From NCBI GenBank assembly GCA_946527885.1, contig CAMMYO010000002.1, positions 1 to 59,567 of the forward strand: 59,567 nt of DNA. The letters run 5' to 3'. Shown piece after piece: positions 36,617 through 45,600 of this stretch. How positions within the stretch are numbered: the stretch's first letter is position 1; each line of letters starts with the position of its first letter. Source of the stretch: an uncultured Candidatus Saccharibacteria bacterium (GTDB lineage Bacteria > Patescibacteriota > Saccharimonadia > Saccharimonadales > Saccharimonadaceae). A program made the translations under genes and the position numbers. The notes under the pieces were generated by a model. It was given only the letters and a program-made list of their open reading frames with translations, did not search any database and was not told the origin of the DNA.

Positions 36617-36803
36617 GTAAACAATTTATTTACAGCCTGTCGAAAAAACAGATTGTCGGATGTAAACTATTTGTTTACTTTCGTTTCGTTTGTGTTTGGC
36701 GGTAAAGTGATTGTTTACGCTTGAGCAGTAAGGATGGCTGGGTAAAGTATGGGTTTACGCTGAAAATAGATTTGGTTTTAAAATTAGTAAACTTTTTGTT
36801 TAC
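36617..36803. repeat. Array of five 17-bp palindromes GTAAA(C/G)-N5-(G/T)TTTAC
   Basis: Copies lie at 36617-36633, 36662-36678, 36702-36718, 36742-36758 and 36787-36803. Each is exactly 17 bp with GTAAA and TTTAC arms around 7 bp. Start-to-start distances are 45, 40, 40 and 45 bp. Intervening sequence is not repeated. They lie between two terminators, not in a promoter. Related 17-bp sites occur at 50351, 50427, 55210 and 55367. No gene is seen in this stretch. Confidence 0.85.
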
Positions 36804-36844
36804 CGGGGTGTTTTTGTAGTTTTGGGCGTGAAAATATAAAGCTT

Positions 36845-36878
36845 AAAAAAGAGTCGAGGTGTGAGCTCGACTCTTAAA
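36845..36878 (-). terminator. Terminator of groES-groEL
   Basis: AAGAGTCGAG / CTCGACTCTT stem with a TTTTTT tract on the minus strand, 37 nt after the groEL stop. Confidence 0.85.
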
Positions 36879-36914
36879 AGTTTTTATGTCTAATACTGAT
36901 TGTGGGTGATGGAA

Positions 36915-38540
36915 TTAGTACATTCCGCCCATGCCGGCGCCAGCGGCGGCATTGTTGTCTTTCTCTGGGAGATCGACGATAAGCGCGCCCATCGTAATAG
37001 TGGTCGCCGCAATGCTAACAGCATTTTGAACAGCTTCGCGTGTGACGCGGGCTGGATCGATGACGCCAGCCTTCTTGAGGTCGATGAGGCCCTTGTCTGG
37101 GGTCATAACGTTGATGCCCTGGCCGTCTTTGGCGGCTTCAACCTGAGCGAGCAAGGCCTGAGAATTGAGACCGGCATTTTCCATAATCTGGACAAATGGG
37201 GCTTTGAGGGCGTTCTTGAGGATGGTTTGTCCTGCATTGTCGTCCTTAATGCCCTTGCTGAGGTTGACTAGAGTGACGCCGCCGCCAGGAACGATGCCTT
37301 CGTCGAGAGCGGCTTTGGTTGCAGCAACCGCATCGTCGACGCGATATTTCTTCTCGTCGATTTCGGTTTCGGTGGCACCGCCGACCTTGATGATAGCGAC
37401 GCGGCCTTCGAGAGCGGCTGCGCGTTTGTTGTATTCGCCGGTTTCGTAATCGGATTTGCTGGCTTCGGCCTGGGCTTTGATTTGAGCGATGCGAGCCTTG
37501 ACTGCCTTGCTGTCACCATTGCCCTTGATGATAGTGGTTTCGTCCTTGGTGGCAATAATCTTATGGGCGGAACCGAGAACTTCGAGACCAGCGTCTTCGA
37601 GGCTCATGCCCTTGTCGCTAGAAATGACGGTTGCACCGGTAAGGATTGCGATATCTTCCATGATTTCCTTGCGGCGATCGCCAAAGGCTGGAGCTTTGAG
37701 AACGAGCGTATTGAAGACGCCCTTGAGCTTATTGAGAACGAGTACGCTGAGCGCTTCGCCTTCAACTTCTTCGGCGATAATAACGAGGTCTTTGCGACCG
37801 GTCTGAGCCATCTTCTCGAGGAATGGAACGATGTCTTGGACGCTAGAGATCTTCTTGTCAGTGATAAGGATTTCTGGCTTGTCGAAAACGGCTTCTTGGC
37901 GGTTTGCGTCGGTAACGAAGAATGCGGAAGCGAAGCCCTTGTCGTAGCTGTAGCCTTCGGTGATTTCGGATTGCATTTCAAGGCCTTGGCCCTGCTCGAC
38001 GGTTACGACGCCGTCTTTGCCGATCTTGGCGATGACATCAGCGATGAGTTTACCGATTTCGGCGTCGCCAGCAGAAATCGTGGCAACTTCGGCAATCTTC
38101 TTATCGTCGCCGTCGATTTTCTCGGCGATCTGGTCGATACCCTTGACGATTTCAGCGCCAGCGGCTTCGATGCCCTTGCGGAGATCCATTGGGTTGTGAC
38201 CTGCCGCGATAAGTTTATTAGCTTCAGCGATAATATTATAGGTCAAAACGGTAACAGTAGTAGTACCATCGCCGGCGGCTTTGTTGAGCTTCTGTGCGGC
38301 AGTCTTGATAAGTTTGGCGCCCATTTGGTAGCCGAGTGTTTCATCGTCATTGTTGCCGAGATCGACGGCTTCGGCAACGGTTACGCCATCATGCGTAATA
38401 GTTGGGGCTCCGTAGCTTTTTTCGATTACAACGTTGCGGCCTTTTGGACCGAAAGTGACTTTGACTGCGTCATATAGCGCCTTGGCGCCGCCGAGAACTT
38501 TCTCGCGAGCTTCGGCATCATAAAAAATCTTCTTTGCCAT
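36915..38540 (-). CDS. groEL: GroEL chaperonin (HSP60)
   Basis: 541 aa, usual length. Equatorial, intermediate and apical domains are in order. Visible motifs are KVTFGPKGRNVVIE, ITHDGVTVA, the ATP site GDGTTT, and the Gly/Met-rich tail ending GMGGMY. It forms the double-ring chaperonin with GroES. It is 10 nt after groES and shares its CIRCE-controlled promoter. The 331-aa ORF on the opposite strand is a shadow. Confidence 0.98.
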   Translation of the reverse strand: MAKKIFYDAEAREKVLGGAKALYDAVKVTFGPKGRNVVIEKSYGAPTITHDGVTVAEAVDLGNNDDETLGYQMGAKLIKTAAQKLNKAAGDGTTTVTVLTYNIIAEANKLIAAGHNPMDLRKGIEAAGAEIVKGIDQIAEKIDGDDKKIAEVATISAGDAEIGKLIADVIAKIGKDGVVTVEQGQGLEMQSEITEGYSYDKGFASAFFVTDANRQEAVFDKPEILITDKKISSVQDIVPFLEKMAQTGRKDLVIIAEEVEGEALSVLVLNKLKGVFNTLVLKAPAFGDRRKEIMEDIAILTGATVISSDKGMSLEDAGLEVLGSAHKIIATKDETTIIKGNGDSKAVKARIAQIKAQAEASKSDYETGEYNKRAAALEGRVAIIKVGGATETEIDEKKYRVDDAVAATKAALDEGIVPGGGVTLVNLSKGIKDDNAGQTILKNALKAPFVQIMENAGLNSQALLAQVEAAKDGQGINVMTPDKGLIDLKKAGVIDPARVTREAVQNAVSIAATTITMGALIVDLPEKDNNAAAGAGMGGMY

Positions 38541-38550
38541 TCTCTACTCC

Positions 38551-38805
38551 TTATAGTGTTGCTAGTAAATCTTCTTCTTTGATAATCAGGTAATCGGTAC
38601 CGTCGAGCTTGACGTCGGTTGCGGAATATTCTTGATAGAGGACGCGATCGCCAGCTTTGACATTTTTTACATCTGGACCGACGGCTTCAACTACGGCAGT
38701 ATTAGACTTCTCTTTAGCTTCGCCAAGCAAGATGCCGGAAGCGGTTGCGGTAGTGGCAGCCTCTTTCTTCGCGACGATGCGGTCGGCGAGTGGTTTGATA
38801 GACAT
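38551..38805 (-). CDS. groES: GroES co-chaperonin (HSP10)
   Basis: 84 aa, slightly short of the usual 95. It starts MSIKPLADRIV, has the mobile-loop region ATASGILLGEAKEKS and the closing VLYQEYSATDVKLDG and LIIKEEDLLA strands. GGAGG lies 7 nt before the ATG. It caps the GroEL ring. CIRCE and its promoter lie directly upstream. Confidence 0.97.
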   Translation of the reverse strand: MSIKPLADRIVAKKEAATTATASGILLGEAKEKSNTAVVEAVGPDVKNVKAGDRVLYQEYSATDVKLDGTDYLIIKEEDLLATL

Positions 38806-38841
38806 ATGTAATTTTCCTCCTGAAAAATTAGTTCTGCAATC

Positions 38842-38884
38842 AGTGTAGCGCGGTAAATTAGCACTGTCAAGTGTCGAGTGCTAA
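38842..38884 (-). promoter_or_regulatory. groES-groEL promoter inside a CIRCE (HrcA) operator
   Basis: CIRCE: TTAGCACTG (38858-38866), 9 bp, GAGTGCTAA (38876-38884), one mismatch from TTAGCACTC-N9-GAGTGCTAA. On the minus strand TTGACA (38865-38870), a 17-nt spacer and TACACT (38842-38847) form the promoter, so the -35 lies within the operator and HrcA binding would block it. hrcA itself is not in the window. Confidence 0.9.
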
Positions 38885-38942
38885 TTATGGTTTTTTCGGC
38901 GATATTTGATAGAATAAAGGTAGTGTTACTTTAAGGAGAATT

Positions 38943-39596
38943 ATGGAAGAAGCAAATTCCAATCCAAATACTTATCCAAAAGAAGCATCAAATAAAGCGT
39001 GGATTATTTGTTCGGCAGTTTTGTTTGTAGCGGTGATTGTTTTGACGATTTTGTTCGCAACGAGTAGTTCGAATAATAAGACGGATACTGGCAATAATCG
39101 CGTCACTGAGCTCGAGTCATTGGTCGAGGAGCAGAAGTCGAAGATCGCAGAGCTTGAAAGCGGCACCGGCAGCGAACCGGCTAGCGATGATGTTGCGGCG
39201 CTCAAGCAGCAGATCGAAGAAAAAGATGCCAAGATTACGGAGCTAGAAAAACAGATTAAAGAAAGCAATGTTACGACTAGTGTAAAGCCAGTTAATATTA
39301 GTCAAGATGAGCTTGTAGCAGCAGCGAAAAAGGTTGCCAACGCAGATTCTTTTACCGAGATTCATATCGAGAATTATGACGGTTCGAAATATATTGTTGC
39401 GCATGGCGGTGTAACGCAAGGTTTTTCGGGTGCTTATCTATTTATGTATAAGGAAAACACATCGGACTCGCAGTGGAAGGAAGTTTATACGACGCAAGGG
39501 CTTTCGAGCTGCGATTCGTTTAGCAGCCTGCAAAAGGAAGTTTTGCACGGTATTGTTACGTGCGCAAAAGATGATGGAAGCACAACAAAGCTTTAA
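38943..39596 (+). CDS. Membrane-anchored coiled-coil hypothetical protein
   Basis: 217 aa. One TM helix (about 20-43) precedes a coiled coil (about 56-112, ELESLVEEQKSKIAELE and LKQQIEEKDAKITELEKQI). A compact extracellular domain of about 90 residues has two Cys (SSCDSF and GIVTCAKDD) that may form a disulfide. AAGGAG precedes the ATG. I do not recognise the C-terminal domain. It has its own promoter (TAGAAT) and terminator. Confidence 0.75.
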   Translation: MEEANSNPNTYPKEASNKAWIICSAVLFVAVIVLTILFATSSSNNKTDTGNNRVTELESLVEEQKSKIAELESGTGSEPASDDVAALKQQIEEKDAKITELEKQIKESNVTTSVKPVNISQDELVAAAKKVANADSFTEIHIENYDGSKYIVAHGGVTQGFSGAYLFMYKENTSDSQWKEVYTTQGLSSCDSFSSLQKEVLHGIVTCAKDDGSTTKL

Positions 39597-39605
39597 TTGT
39601 TAAAG

Positions 39606-39635
39606 AAACGCCCTGCTCTTGCGGGGTGTTTTTTG
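39606..39635 (+). terminator. Terminator after the coiled-coil protein gene
   Basis: Stem AACGCCCTGC / GCGGGGTGTT with wobble pairs and a TCTT loop, followed by TTTT. Confidence 0.75.
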
Positions 39636-39708
39636 ATGCATATTAATTCTTTTTGCCTTGCCTGTCTGGTGGGGATATTTTTTGTCTGGAGAATGATAGA
39701 ATAAAGAT

Positions 39709-40968
39709 ATGGGTATGAAAGAGAAAATTCCGTTTTATGACAAACTTGTATTGCCGTATCATTTCGGCAAAGCGGCGCTGTATGGCAGCCTGAGTGGCTT
39801 CCCGGCGAAGCGCATGACTGTGATCGGGGTGACTGGCACGAACGGCAAGACGACGACTTCTTTCATGATTTGGAAAATGCTGAACTCGGCTGGTCGGAAG
39901 GCCGGCTTGATGACGACGGTTGGTTGGGGTGTCGACGAAGTGCATGAGCAAGTCGAGCACATGACGACTGTCGACGTGAAGCCATTAAATGAGCGCATCA
40001 AGAAGATTGCGGATGCGGGCGCGGAGTTTTTGGTGCTTGAGTTGACTAGCCATGCGCTTTCGCAGTATCGCGATCTCGGTATTCCGGTAGACGTGGCGGT
40101 AATGACGAATGTGACGCACGAGCATTTGGATTATCACAAGACATTTGAGAACTATCGTGACGCGAAGCGCAAGTTGTTTAAGAAGGCGCGTTTTGGCGTG
40201 ATTAATGCGGATGATCCGTCGGCGGAGTTTTTTGAGAGCGATATTGAGAAATATACGACTTACGGTGTTGAGTATGGTGAGTTGAAGGCTGAGAAGATTA
40301 AGCTGAAGGCAGATGGCGTTGAGTATGTCTGCTCGGATGGCCTGAAGATAAAAACTCAAGTGGCGGGTAAATTTAATGTTTACAATTCTCTGGCCTGTGT
40401 GGCGGTCGGTCGTCGTTTGGGCCTGAGTGATGAAGAAATTGCGACTGGTATCGCAGCGTTGGATTCGGTCGAAGGCCGTATGGTGCGCATCGATGAAGGA
40501 CAGGATTTTGCGGTGATTATGGATTATGCACATACGCCGGACGCGTTTGAAAAGTTGTTGCCGGATATGAAAAAGGCTACCAGTGGCCGCTTGATTGTAA
40601 TGTTTGGCTCGGCGGGTGGTCGTCGCGATCCTTCGAAGCGTAAACCAATGGGCGAGATTGCGGGCAAATTCGCAGATATCGTGGTTTTGACCGAGGAAGA
40701 CGATCGCGATACTCCTGGGATGGAGATTTTGGAACAGATTGCGGAAGGAGCGCGTGAATCTGGCAAGAAGGACGATAAGGACTTGTTCTTGACGCTAGAC
40801 CGACCATCGGCGATTTTGCAGGCTTGCAAGATGGCGAAGGCTGGCGATACGGTGATGTTCCTTGGCAAAGGAAACGAGAAGACGATTGAGCGAGCGGATG
40901 GCGCACACGCATACTATGAGCTCGATGAAATTAAGAAAGCTTTGAGCAAGGTCGTCAAGAAAAAATAA
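39709..40968 (+). CDS. murE: Mur ligase, MurE-like (UDP-MurNAc-dipeptide:amino acid ligase)
   Basis: 419 aa, shorter than the typical 480-500 because the N-terminal UDP-sugar domain is reduced to about 30 residues. The ATP loop GVTGTNGKTTT is at about 39-49, then MTTVGWG, SHALSQYRDLGI, MTNVTHEHLDYH, the central IMDYAHTPDAF, and the C-terminal GSAGGRRDPSKR and EDDRDTPG. MurE adds the third amino acid of the peptidoglycan stem. The reduced N-domain raises doubt about the substrate; MurE fits best on motifs. The ATG lies 6 nt after TAGAAT. Its degenerate paralogue lies at 48238. Confidence 0.85.
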   Translation: MGMKEKIPFYDKLVLPYHFGKAALYGSLSGFPAKRMTVIGVTGTNGKTTTSFMIWKMLNSAGRKAGLMTTVGWGVDEVHEQVEHMTTVDVKPLNERIKKIADAGAEFLVLELTSHALSQYRDLGIPVDVAVMTNVTHEHLDYHKTFENYRDAKRKLFKKARFGVINADDPSAEFFESDIEKYTTYGVEYGELKAEKIKLKADGVEYVCSDGLKIKTQVAGKFNVYNSLACVAVGRRLGLSDEEIATGIAALDSVEGRMVRIDEGQDFAVIMDYAHTPDAFEKLLPDMKKATSGRLIVMFGSAGGRRDPSKRKPMGEIAGKFADIVVLTEEDDRDTPGMEILEQIAEGARESGKKDDKDLFLTLDRPSAILQACKMAKAGDTVMFLGKGNEKTIERADGAHAYYELDEIKKALSKVVKKK

Positions 40969-40985
40969 TACTTATGCTTTGAAGG

Positions 40986-41026
40986 TTCTGTCATTCCCGA
41001 TAATATTTGGGGATGACAGATTTTTA
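40986..41026 (+). terminator. Terminator after the Mur ligase gene
   Basis: TCTGTCAT(t)CCC / GGG(g)ATGACAGA followed by TTTTTA. Confidence 0.85.
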
Positions 41027-41084
41027 TTTAGAAGAAAAAGTAATTCGTAAAATAATCGGGGTCAGTAGTAGAAAGTGACGCTCG

Positions 41085-41279
41085 ATGCGTAGGCGTGCTT
41101 TAGCGGAGCGGCGGATTATTTTGGCTGGCCGCGAGAGGCGCTATTTTAGCGCAAGAGATATTGCGAAGATGGAGCCGGAGCAGTTTCGATGCGATTTTGT
41201 AAAAGAGATGCGGCGGTTGTCTCGAGATAGGACTTGCTCTGCTATAAAGATGATTGATAAGGAAGAGGATTTTTGGTGA
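41085..41279 (+). CDS. Doubtful small basic ORF
   Basis: 64 codons, Arg-rich (MRRRALAERR, EMRRLSRDRT). No clear ribosome-binding site and no family. It is the only ORF in the 365 bp between the Mur ligase and the 41335 gene that runs with the left neighbour. It may be chance. Confidence 0.25.
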   Translation: MRRRALAERRIILAGRERRYFSARDIAKMEPEQFRCDFVKEMRRLSRDRTCSAIKMIDKEEDFW

Positions 41280-41297
41280 TGCCTGGAGCGCGAGCAA

Positions 41298-41322
41298 GAA
41301 AAAGTCGCCCGGCTGGGCGACG
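41298..41322 (-). terminator. Terminator of the 41335 gene
   Basis: GTCGCCC ggct GGGCGAC, with TTTTTCTT following on the minus strand. Confidence 0.8.
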
Positions 41323-41334
41323 ACGAAAGTGGGA

Positions 41335-41847
41335 TTAGCTAAGGTCTGCGACGATTGCCTGAATCTTGGCGTAAATAAACTGCTCCATGGCTTCGCAGGC
41401 TGTTTCGAATTCCTCGTTGGTTTGGCCGTAGAAACAGTCGAAATCGTGGTTGCTCTGCTCTTCGAGCGAAGACGCGTCGATTTTAGTGACGATAGCGTCG
41501 AAGTATTGCCAGATGATATAAGTGTTGCGATAGTAGCCCAGTCGGTGAATGACGTCTTTACCGAAGATTTGCCAGCTTGTACCGGCGATCCCGTACGGCG
41601 TGCCATCCGAATGAAATGATGGATCATACTGATAGTTGTGGCGGGTTTCATTGCAGTCGCTGAAAGTCCAAGCTTTGGCGCTGTAATATAGCATGTCATC
41701 GAGGCTGAGACGTGCGATTACGGCAGCGTTTGAGCAGGTGCCGAGAGCGCAACAGGTTACAGCGAAAATGTTTGCCGGAGTGAAACGCTCGCGATCGGTA
41801 ATGATATTTGGTCGCGGCGTAAGGCTATAGTCGACGAGATATCTCAT
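41335..41847 (-). CDS. Orphan protein, unknown
   Basis: 170 aa with good support for being real: AAAGGAG 10 nt before the ATG and a terminator after the stop. The sequence is soluble-looking and rich in Tyr, Asp and Cys (TCCALGTC early, SDCNETRHNYQY, FDCFYGQTNEEFE). There is no TM segment or signal peptide. The C-terminal third is helical and acidic. No family recognised. Confidence 0.65.
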   Translation of the reverse strand: MRYLVDYSLTPRPNIITDRERFTPANIFAVTCCALGTCSNAAVIARLSLDDMLYYSAKAWTFSDCNETRHNYQYDPSFHSDGTPYGIAGTSWQIFGKDVIHRLGYYRNTYIIWQYFDAIVTKIDASSLEEQSNHDFDCFYGQTNEEFETACEAMEQFIYAKIQAIVADLS

Positions 41848-41954
41848 AACTTATGCTCCTTTCGATGGGAATGTGCCTTGTTCTTACGAACACGTATATC
41901 TTATTATTATATCACAAAATAAGCATATGGTCAATGTATTTCGGTTGCGAAGGC

Positions 41955-42255
41955 ATGAAAATAGGGCGCCCGAAGGCGCCCGTTGTTTTAGGATGCTCTG
42001 TCTCTAGAATAGGGTTTTGCCTGGTTGGTGGTTGGGCGGACTGCGCACATAGTTTTGCTCGCACCGGTGTGCGAAAGACGCGTGGATTCACTTAGTGAGT
42101 GCACCGTAGCGCGGTGCAGCGGATTTTGCCGGCGACCGGCAAGAAAGCTGGCAGCTTAGTGTGAGTTTTGGCAGTCATGTTTACCGTGCGCATAAATAGA
42201 GACAGAGCGAAAGAACCCTCAGAGGACGATGGATGCCGATGCATCGTCTTGAGTT
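41955..42255 (-). ncRNA. Structured RNA candidate C (about 300 nt)
   Basis: The promoter TTGCCA (42285-42290), 17 nt, TACACT (42262-42267) on the minus strand is followed by a structured region and the terminator GGGCGCC cgaa GGCGCCC with a T-rich end (41955-41981). A 12-bp perfect long-range stem (41995-42006 with 42197-42208) closes an interior of small hairpins, such as TTGCCGG tcg CCGGCAA and GCACCG/CGGTGC. A 7-bp hairpin (GACGATG/CATCGTC) precedes it. It shares a GGGT..TCTTTCG joint with candidate A. No known family was recognised; RNase P, tmRNA, SRP and 6S hallmarks were not found. Confidence 0.6.
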
Positions 42256-42301
42256 GTTTTAAGTGTAGCATGCAGTATTTATGGTGGCAAGCATGAGTAT
42301 G

Positions 42302-42529
42302 AAAAAAGACGCCCAGATGGGCGTCATAATGTTGGCAGGTGGCTCCACCTCCGCGAATTTCGCTAAGGACAGGCCCGCAAGGGGTGATGAAATTAACGAA
42401 ACGAATGAGAATGAGCCGCGTTCGCTCGCCACTACTAACGGCTGGAGCCGGATGTGGATTTATATAAAGCGGAGGCGGAGTCACGAAAGAACACCCTGCG
42501 GGCGAAACAAATGGTCCGCTCGAGGGATC
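42302..42529 (-). ncRNA. Structured RNA candidate A (about 230 nt)
   Basis: The promoter TTGCAC (42559-42564), 17 nt, TATACT (42536-42541) on the minus strand starts it. It ends in a perfect terminator GACGCCC/GGGCGTC plus TTTTTT (42302-42325). A 16-bp stem with a single mismatch joins 42469-42484 to 42339-42354. A 5' hairpin (CCC..GCGG/CCGC.GGG) precedes it. The order of 5' hairpin, GGGTGTTCTTTCG joint, long-range stem and terminator matches candidate C, which lies directly downstream. The rod-like shape recalls 6S RNA, but no sequence match can be claimed. Confidence 0.6.
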
Positions 42530-42573
42530 TGAGATAGTATAGAATAGATTAGTTTTTCGTGCAAGCGTAAACA

Positions 42574-42598
42574 AAAAGGAGGGCTTTTGCCCTCCTCT
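42574..42598 (-). terminator. Terminator of the Cna-B surface protein gene
   Basis: AGGAGGGC tttt GCCCTCCT, with TTTTT following on the minus strand. The -35 of RNA candidate A begins about 10 nt further on. Confidence 0.85.
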
Positions 42599-42607
42599 GC
42601 ATCGCGC

Positions 42608-45600
42608 CTAGCTGCGGTGCAGCTTTTTGCGTATTGTGACGAAGATGCCACCTGCGACAATCGAGCTAGCAAGGATTGCAAGGCTGGCAATAATCGTATC
42701 ACCGGTGTTTGGTGTGTTTGTCGGAGTGTTCGCTGGTGAATCGTCGTCGGTCGTACCGGCCGGGTTGCTTGGGTCGCTTGGATCGCTTGGATTATTTTCT
42801 GGCTGATTGGATTCTTCTTTGATGAGCGTGTGAGTGAAGGTGCAGATGATATTGTTACTGTTGGCAACATCTTCGCAGTTCTTCTCTGTTGTGTAGCGCT
42901 CAACAGCAACATCAGGAACGGAATAGTTGGTCCTGTCGATGAGTGGGAGATCGGAAATTGTAGTCTGGGTATCGATTGAGGCGAGATTGTGTGTTGTGCT
43001 CTCTGCTCCGTCTTTGCTGAGCGTATAGGTGACGCCAGTAGCTGGGCGAAGGTTGCGCTCGTTGTCGTTATCGACCCAAACGTGCTTGATGGTGATATTG
43101 AATTTTTCCTCAAGCTTATGAGTGAAGGTGCAGACGACGTCGTTACTGTTGGCAACATCTTCGCAGTTCTTCTCTGTTGTGTAGCGCTCAACAGCAACAT
43201 CAGGAACGGAATATTTGGCTTTGTCGAGAAGTGGGAGATTTGCGAAGGTGTCTTGAGCGTCAATATTGCCAAGCGTAAGAGTATCAGTGGCTGCGCCGCT
43301 TTTATCGAGAGTGTACTCGACGCTACCTGGGCGAGAGCCGTAGGCGTTATCGGCGTCATTCCAAACATGCTTGACGGTAATATTGAAGTTTGCGGAGAGG
43401 GTGTGGGTGAAGGTCCAAGTTAGACCGTCATCGCTGACCTTGAGTGCAGTGGTGTAGTCGTCGATTGGATTGGCGGCAACTGAGAAATCGTCAATGAGGC
43501 CGACTGGAACATTCTCGAAGTAGAAGTCGTCCGTATTGCCGGTGACGGCTAGCTGATGGGTGTTGTCGATGGTATTGCCGTAAAGAAGATTGAAATCGAC
43601 GGTTGGTGGGCGGAGATTGTAGCGGTTATCTTCGTCGTTCCAGATATTGACGACCTTGATTTTACTGAGAGTGAGAGCGCTTTTGAATGTATAAGTGTGC
43701 GTTCTCTTGTTATAGCTTTTGGTGGTAGTGTAATTCGGAATAGCATCAAGGTTGACGTCGTATTGGCCGTCGTAGTACTCGTGTAAATTATGATAATCAA
43801 GAGTGCTCTCGCCGTTGGCGATATTGATAGATGAGCTGTGATCGATAGTTTCGATATCGCGAGTGAGTTTTGGCGTGATGGTGCTTGGGCGAGTATTGTA
43901 TTTGTTGTTGAAATCATCCCACTGTTTAACGACGTGGATGTCGAAGAGATGGTCGATTTGAACGCGCGTGGTATTAGAAGAGATGCCCTCGATTTGCGGA
44001 ACTGGCATACCGGAGTTTTGATCGATGGCGTTCCATTCGGTGCGGAAGTTATTGTATGCAAAAGCGGTGCTTGGATTGTCGGCCGGGGCTTTCATGCGAA
44101 GGAGCGTGTATACGTAGCTATTGGCCGGAATGGTTGTCGGGTTGCCGTTAGCGTCAACGTATTTGAAAGCGATAGATTTGACGAGAGAAGGATCAGTGGT
44201 TCCTTCGATATACTCTTGCCAGCTGTTATCCGAGGTTAGCGAGCCAGGATCGGTGTTTGGTGAATAATAGGTTTTGATATGAATAGGATTGCCATTAGCG
44301 TCGTTTTGAGTTTCGACATAGCTGGTGTCGATGCCAAGGAATTCGCCTTGCCAGTGCTCATTGTTGCCGAAGGCAGCCTCAACAGTATCGTATACTACAA
44401 CGTTGGTAGCCTTACTGTTACCAGTGCGGATGGCGAGCTTGTGATAATATTCGCTGCCGGCGGTGGCGTAGGAATCTTCTGTCGTGTAGGAGTTATTCTG
44501 GTCGGTTTGCGTCGTAGCTTTGATGGATTGCTCTGCTGCGACGGCAGTGAGAATCGAGAAGTCGGTATCTCTTGTGTAGAAGACATCCTCAATGCTTTCG
44601 TCTTCGTCGACGTCTGCATAGGCAGCATTGCCGAAGAAGGTGCCGTCGTCTGGCGTTGGATTCCAAACAATATTGGTTGTGCCGAGCTTATAGCTATCGT
44701 CGTTCGCGACAACAGTCTTTAGAAGATATTTATGGCCTGGGTCTGTTGCCTCGTTTTCGGCATAGACGTCGTATGGGATGCGAATCTTAATATTGAACGA
44801 AGAAATGCTGCCCGAATAATTTGCCAAGTGTGCAAAGAATGGTTTTTCGGAAAAATCGATGTGAGTACGGATGAGTTCTTGGCCGCTATTGCGCCAGTTC
44901 TTTATTATGCTGACTTGAGTATGTGTTTTGACATAGTTACTTAGGTCGGACTGAGTATTGAAGACTGTTGTGCCGTCTAAATTGTAGAGATACTTATAAG
45001 TTTGTTCGGCAGAGGCGCTATTAGCGATTTCTTCTGGGGTTGAAGCAACGGTAACTCCAGGCGGCAAAAGGATATATTGGGTCCAATCGGTAGTTAGATC
45101 TGCTTCTGTAAGATCTTGACGAAGGACGTCAAAATTTAGTTCCTTATCTGAAGATTGTTGAGTAATGTACGCGTTATCTTTGAGCATGCCCTCGTAGCCA
45201 TCGGCAGAGGCATTATATGCAACCGATTGGCTGTCGAGAGTTGGGCCGCCCGTTGCAACATTTAGGATAGGTGCAACCGGGCGTATGTCGTAGCTATATT
45301 CATGGAAAGCACGCTGTTGGTAGTGTCCGTATGTGGCTTGGTCGTATGGTGCGAGGTTTTCCTGTGTTAGTTCGGAGGCGTATGATTCGAAAGGAACGAC
45401 GTTTAAGGTTTGTCCATTGCGTTGCACTTCTGCATAGGAGAAGTTGTACAGTTTGCCGTATTGCGGCACGTTTTGGGAGTGATAGTTTGCTTCGGTGAAG
45501 ATAGGATAATCTGCGATACCTTTGTCGAGGTTCTTGATTACGATTTTCCAAGCAACGCTATTGTCTGGTAGATTCCAGGTTGGTTGCATAGTGTAGTAAC

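Noticed and set aside
36617-36803. CRISPR array
   Set aside because: The regularly spaced units are only 17 bp, palindromic and variable in the centre, with no leader and no cas genes in the window.
37482-38477. 331-aa ORF on the + strand
   Set aside because: Antisense shadow of groEL; groEL is certain and the codon pattern explains the open frame.
42092-42574. 160-aa ORF on the minus strand
   Set aside because: It runs through two promoters, two long-range RNA stems and an internal terminator, has no ribosome-binding site and is of unnatural composition; the region is better explained by two RNA genes.
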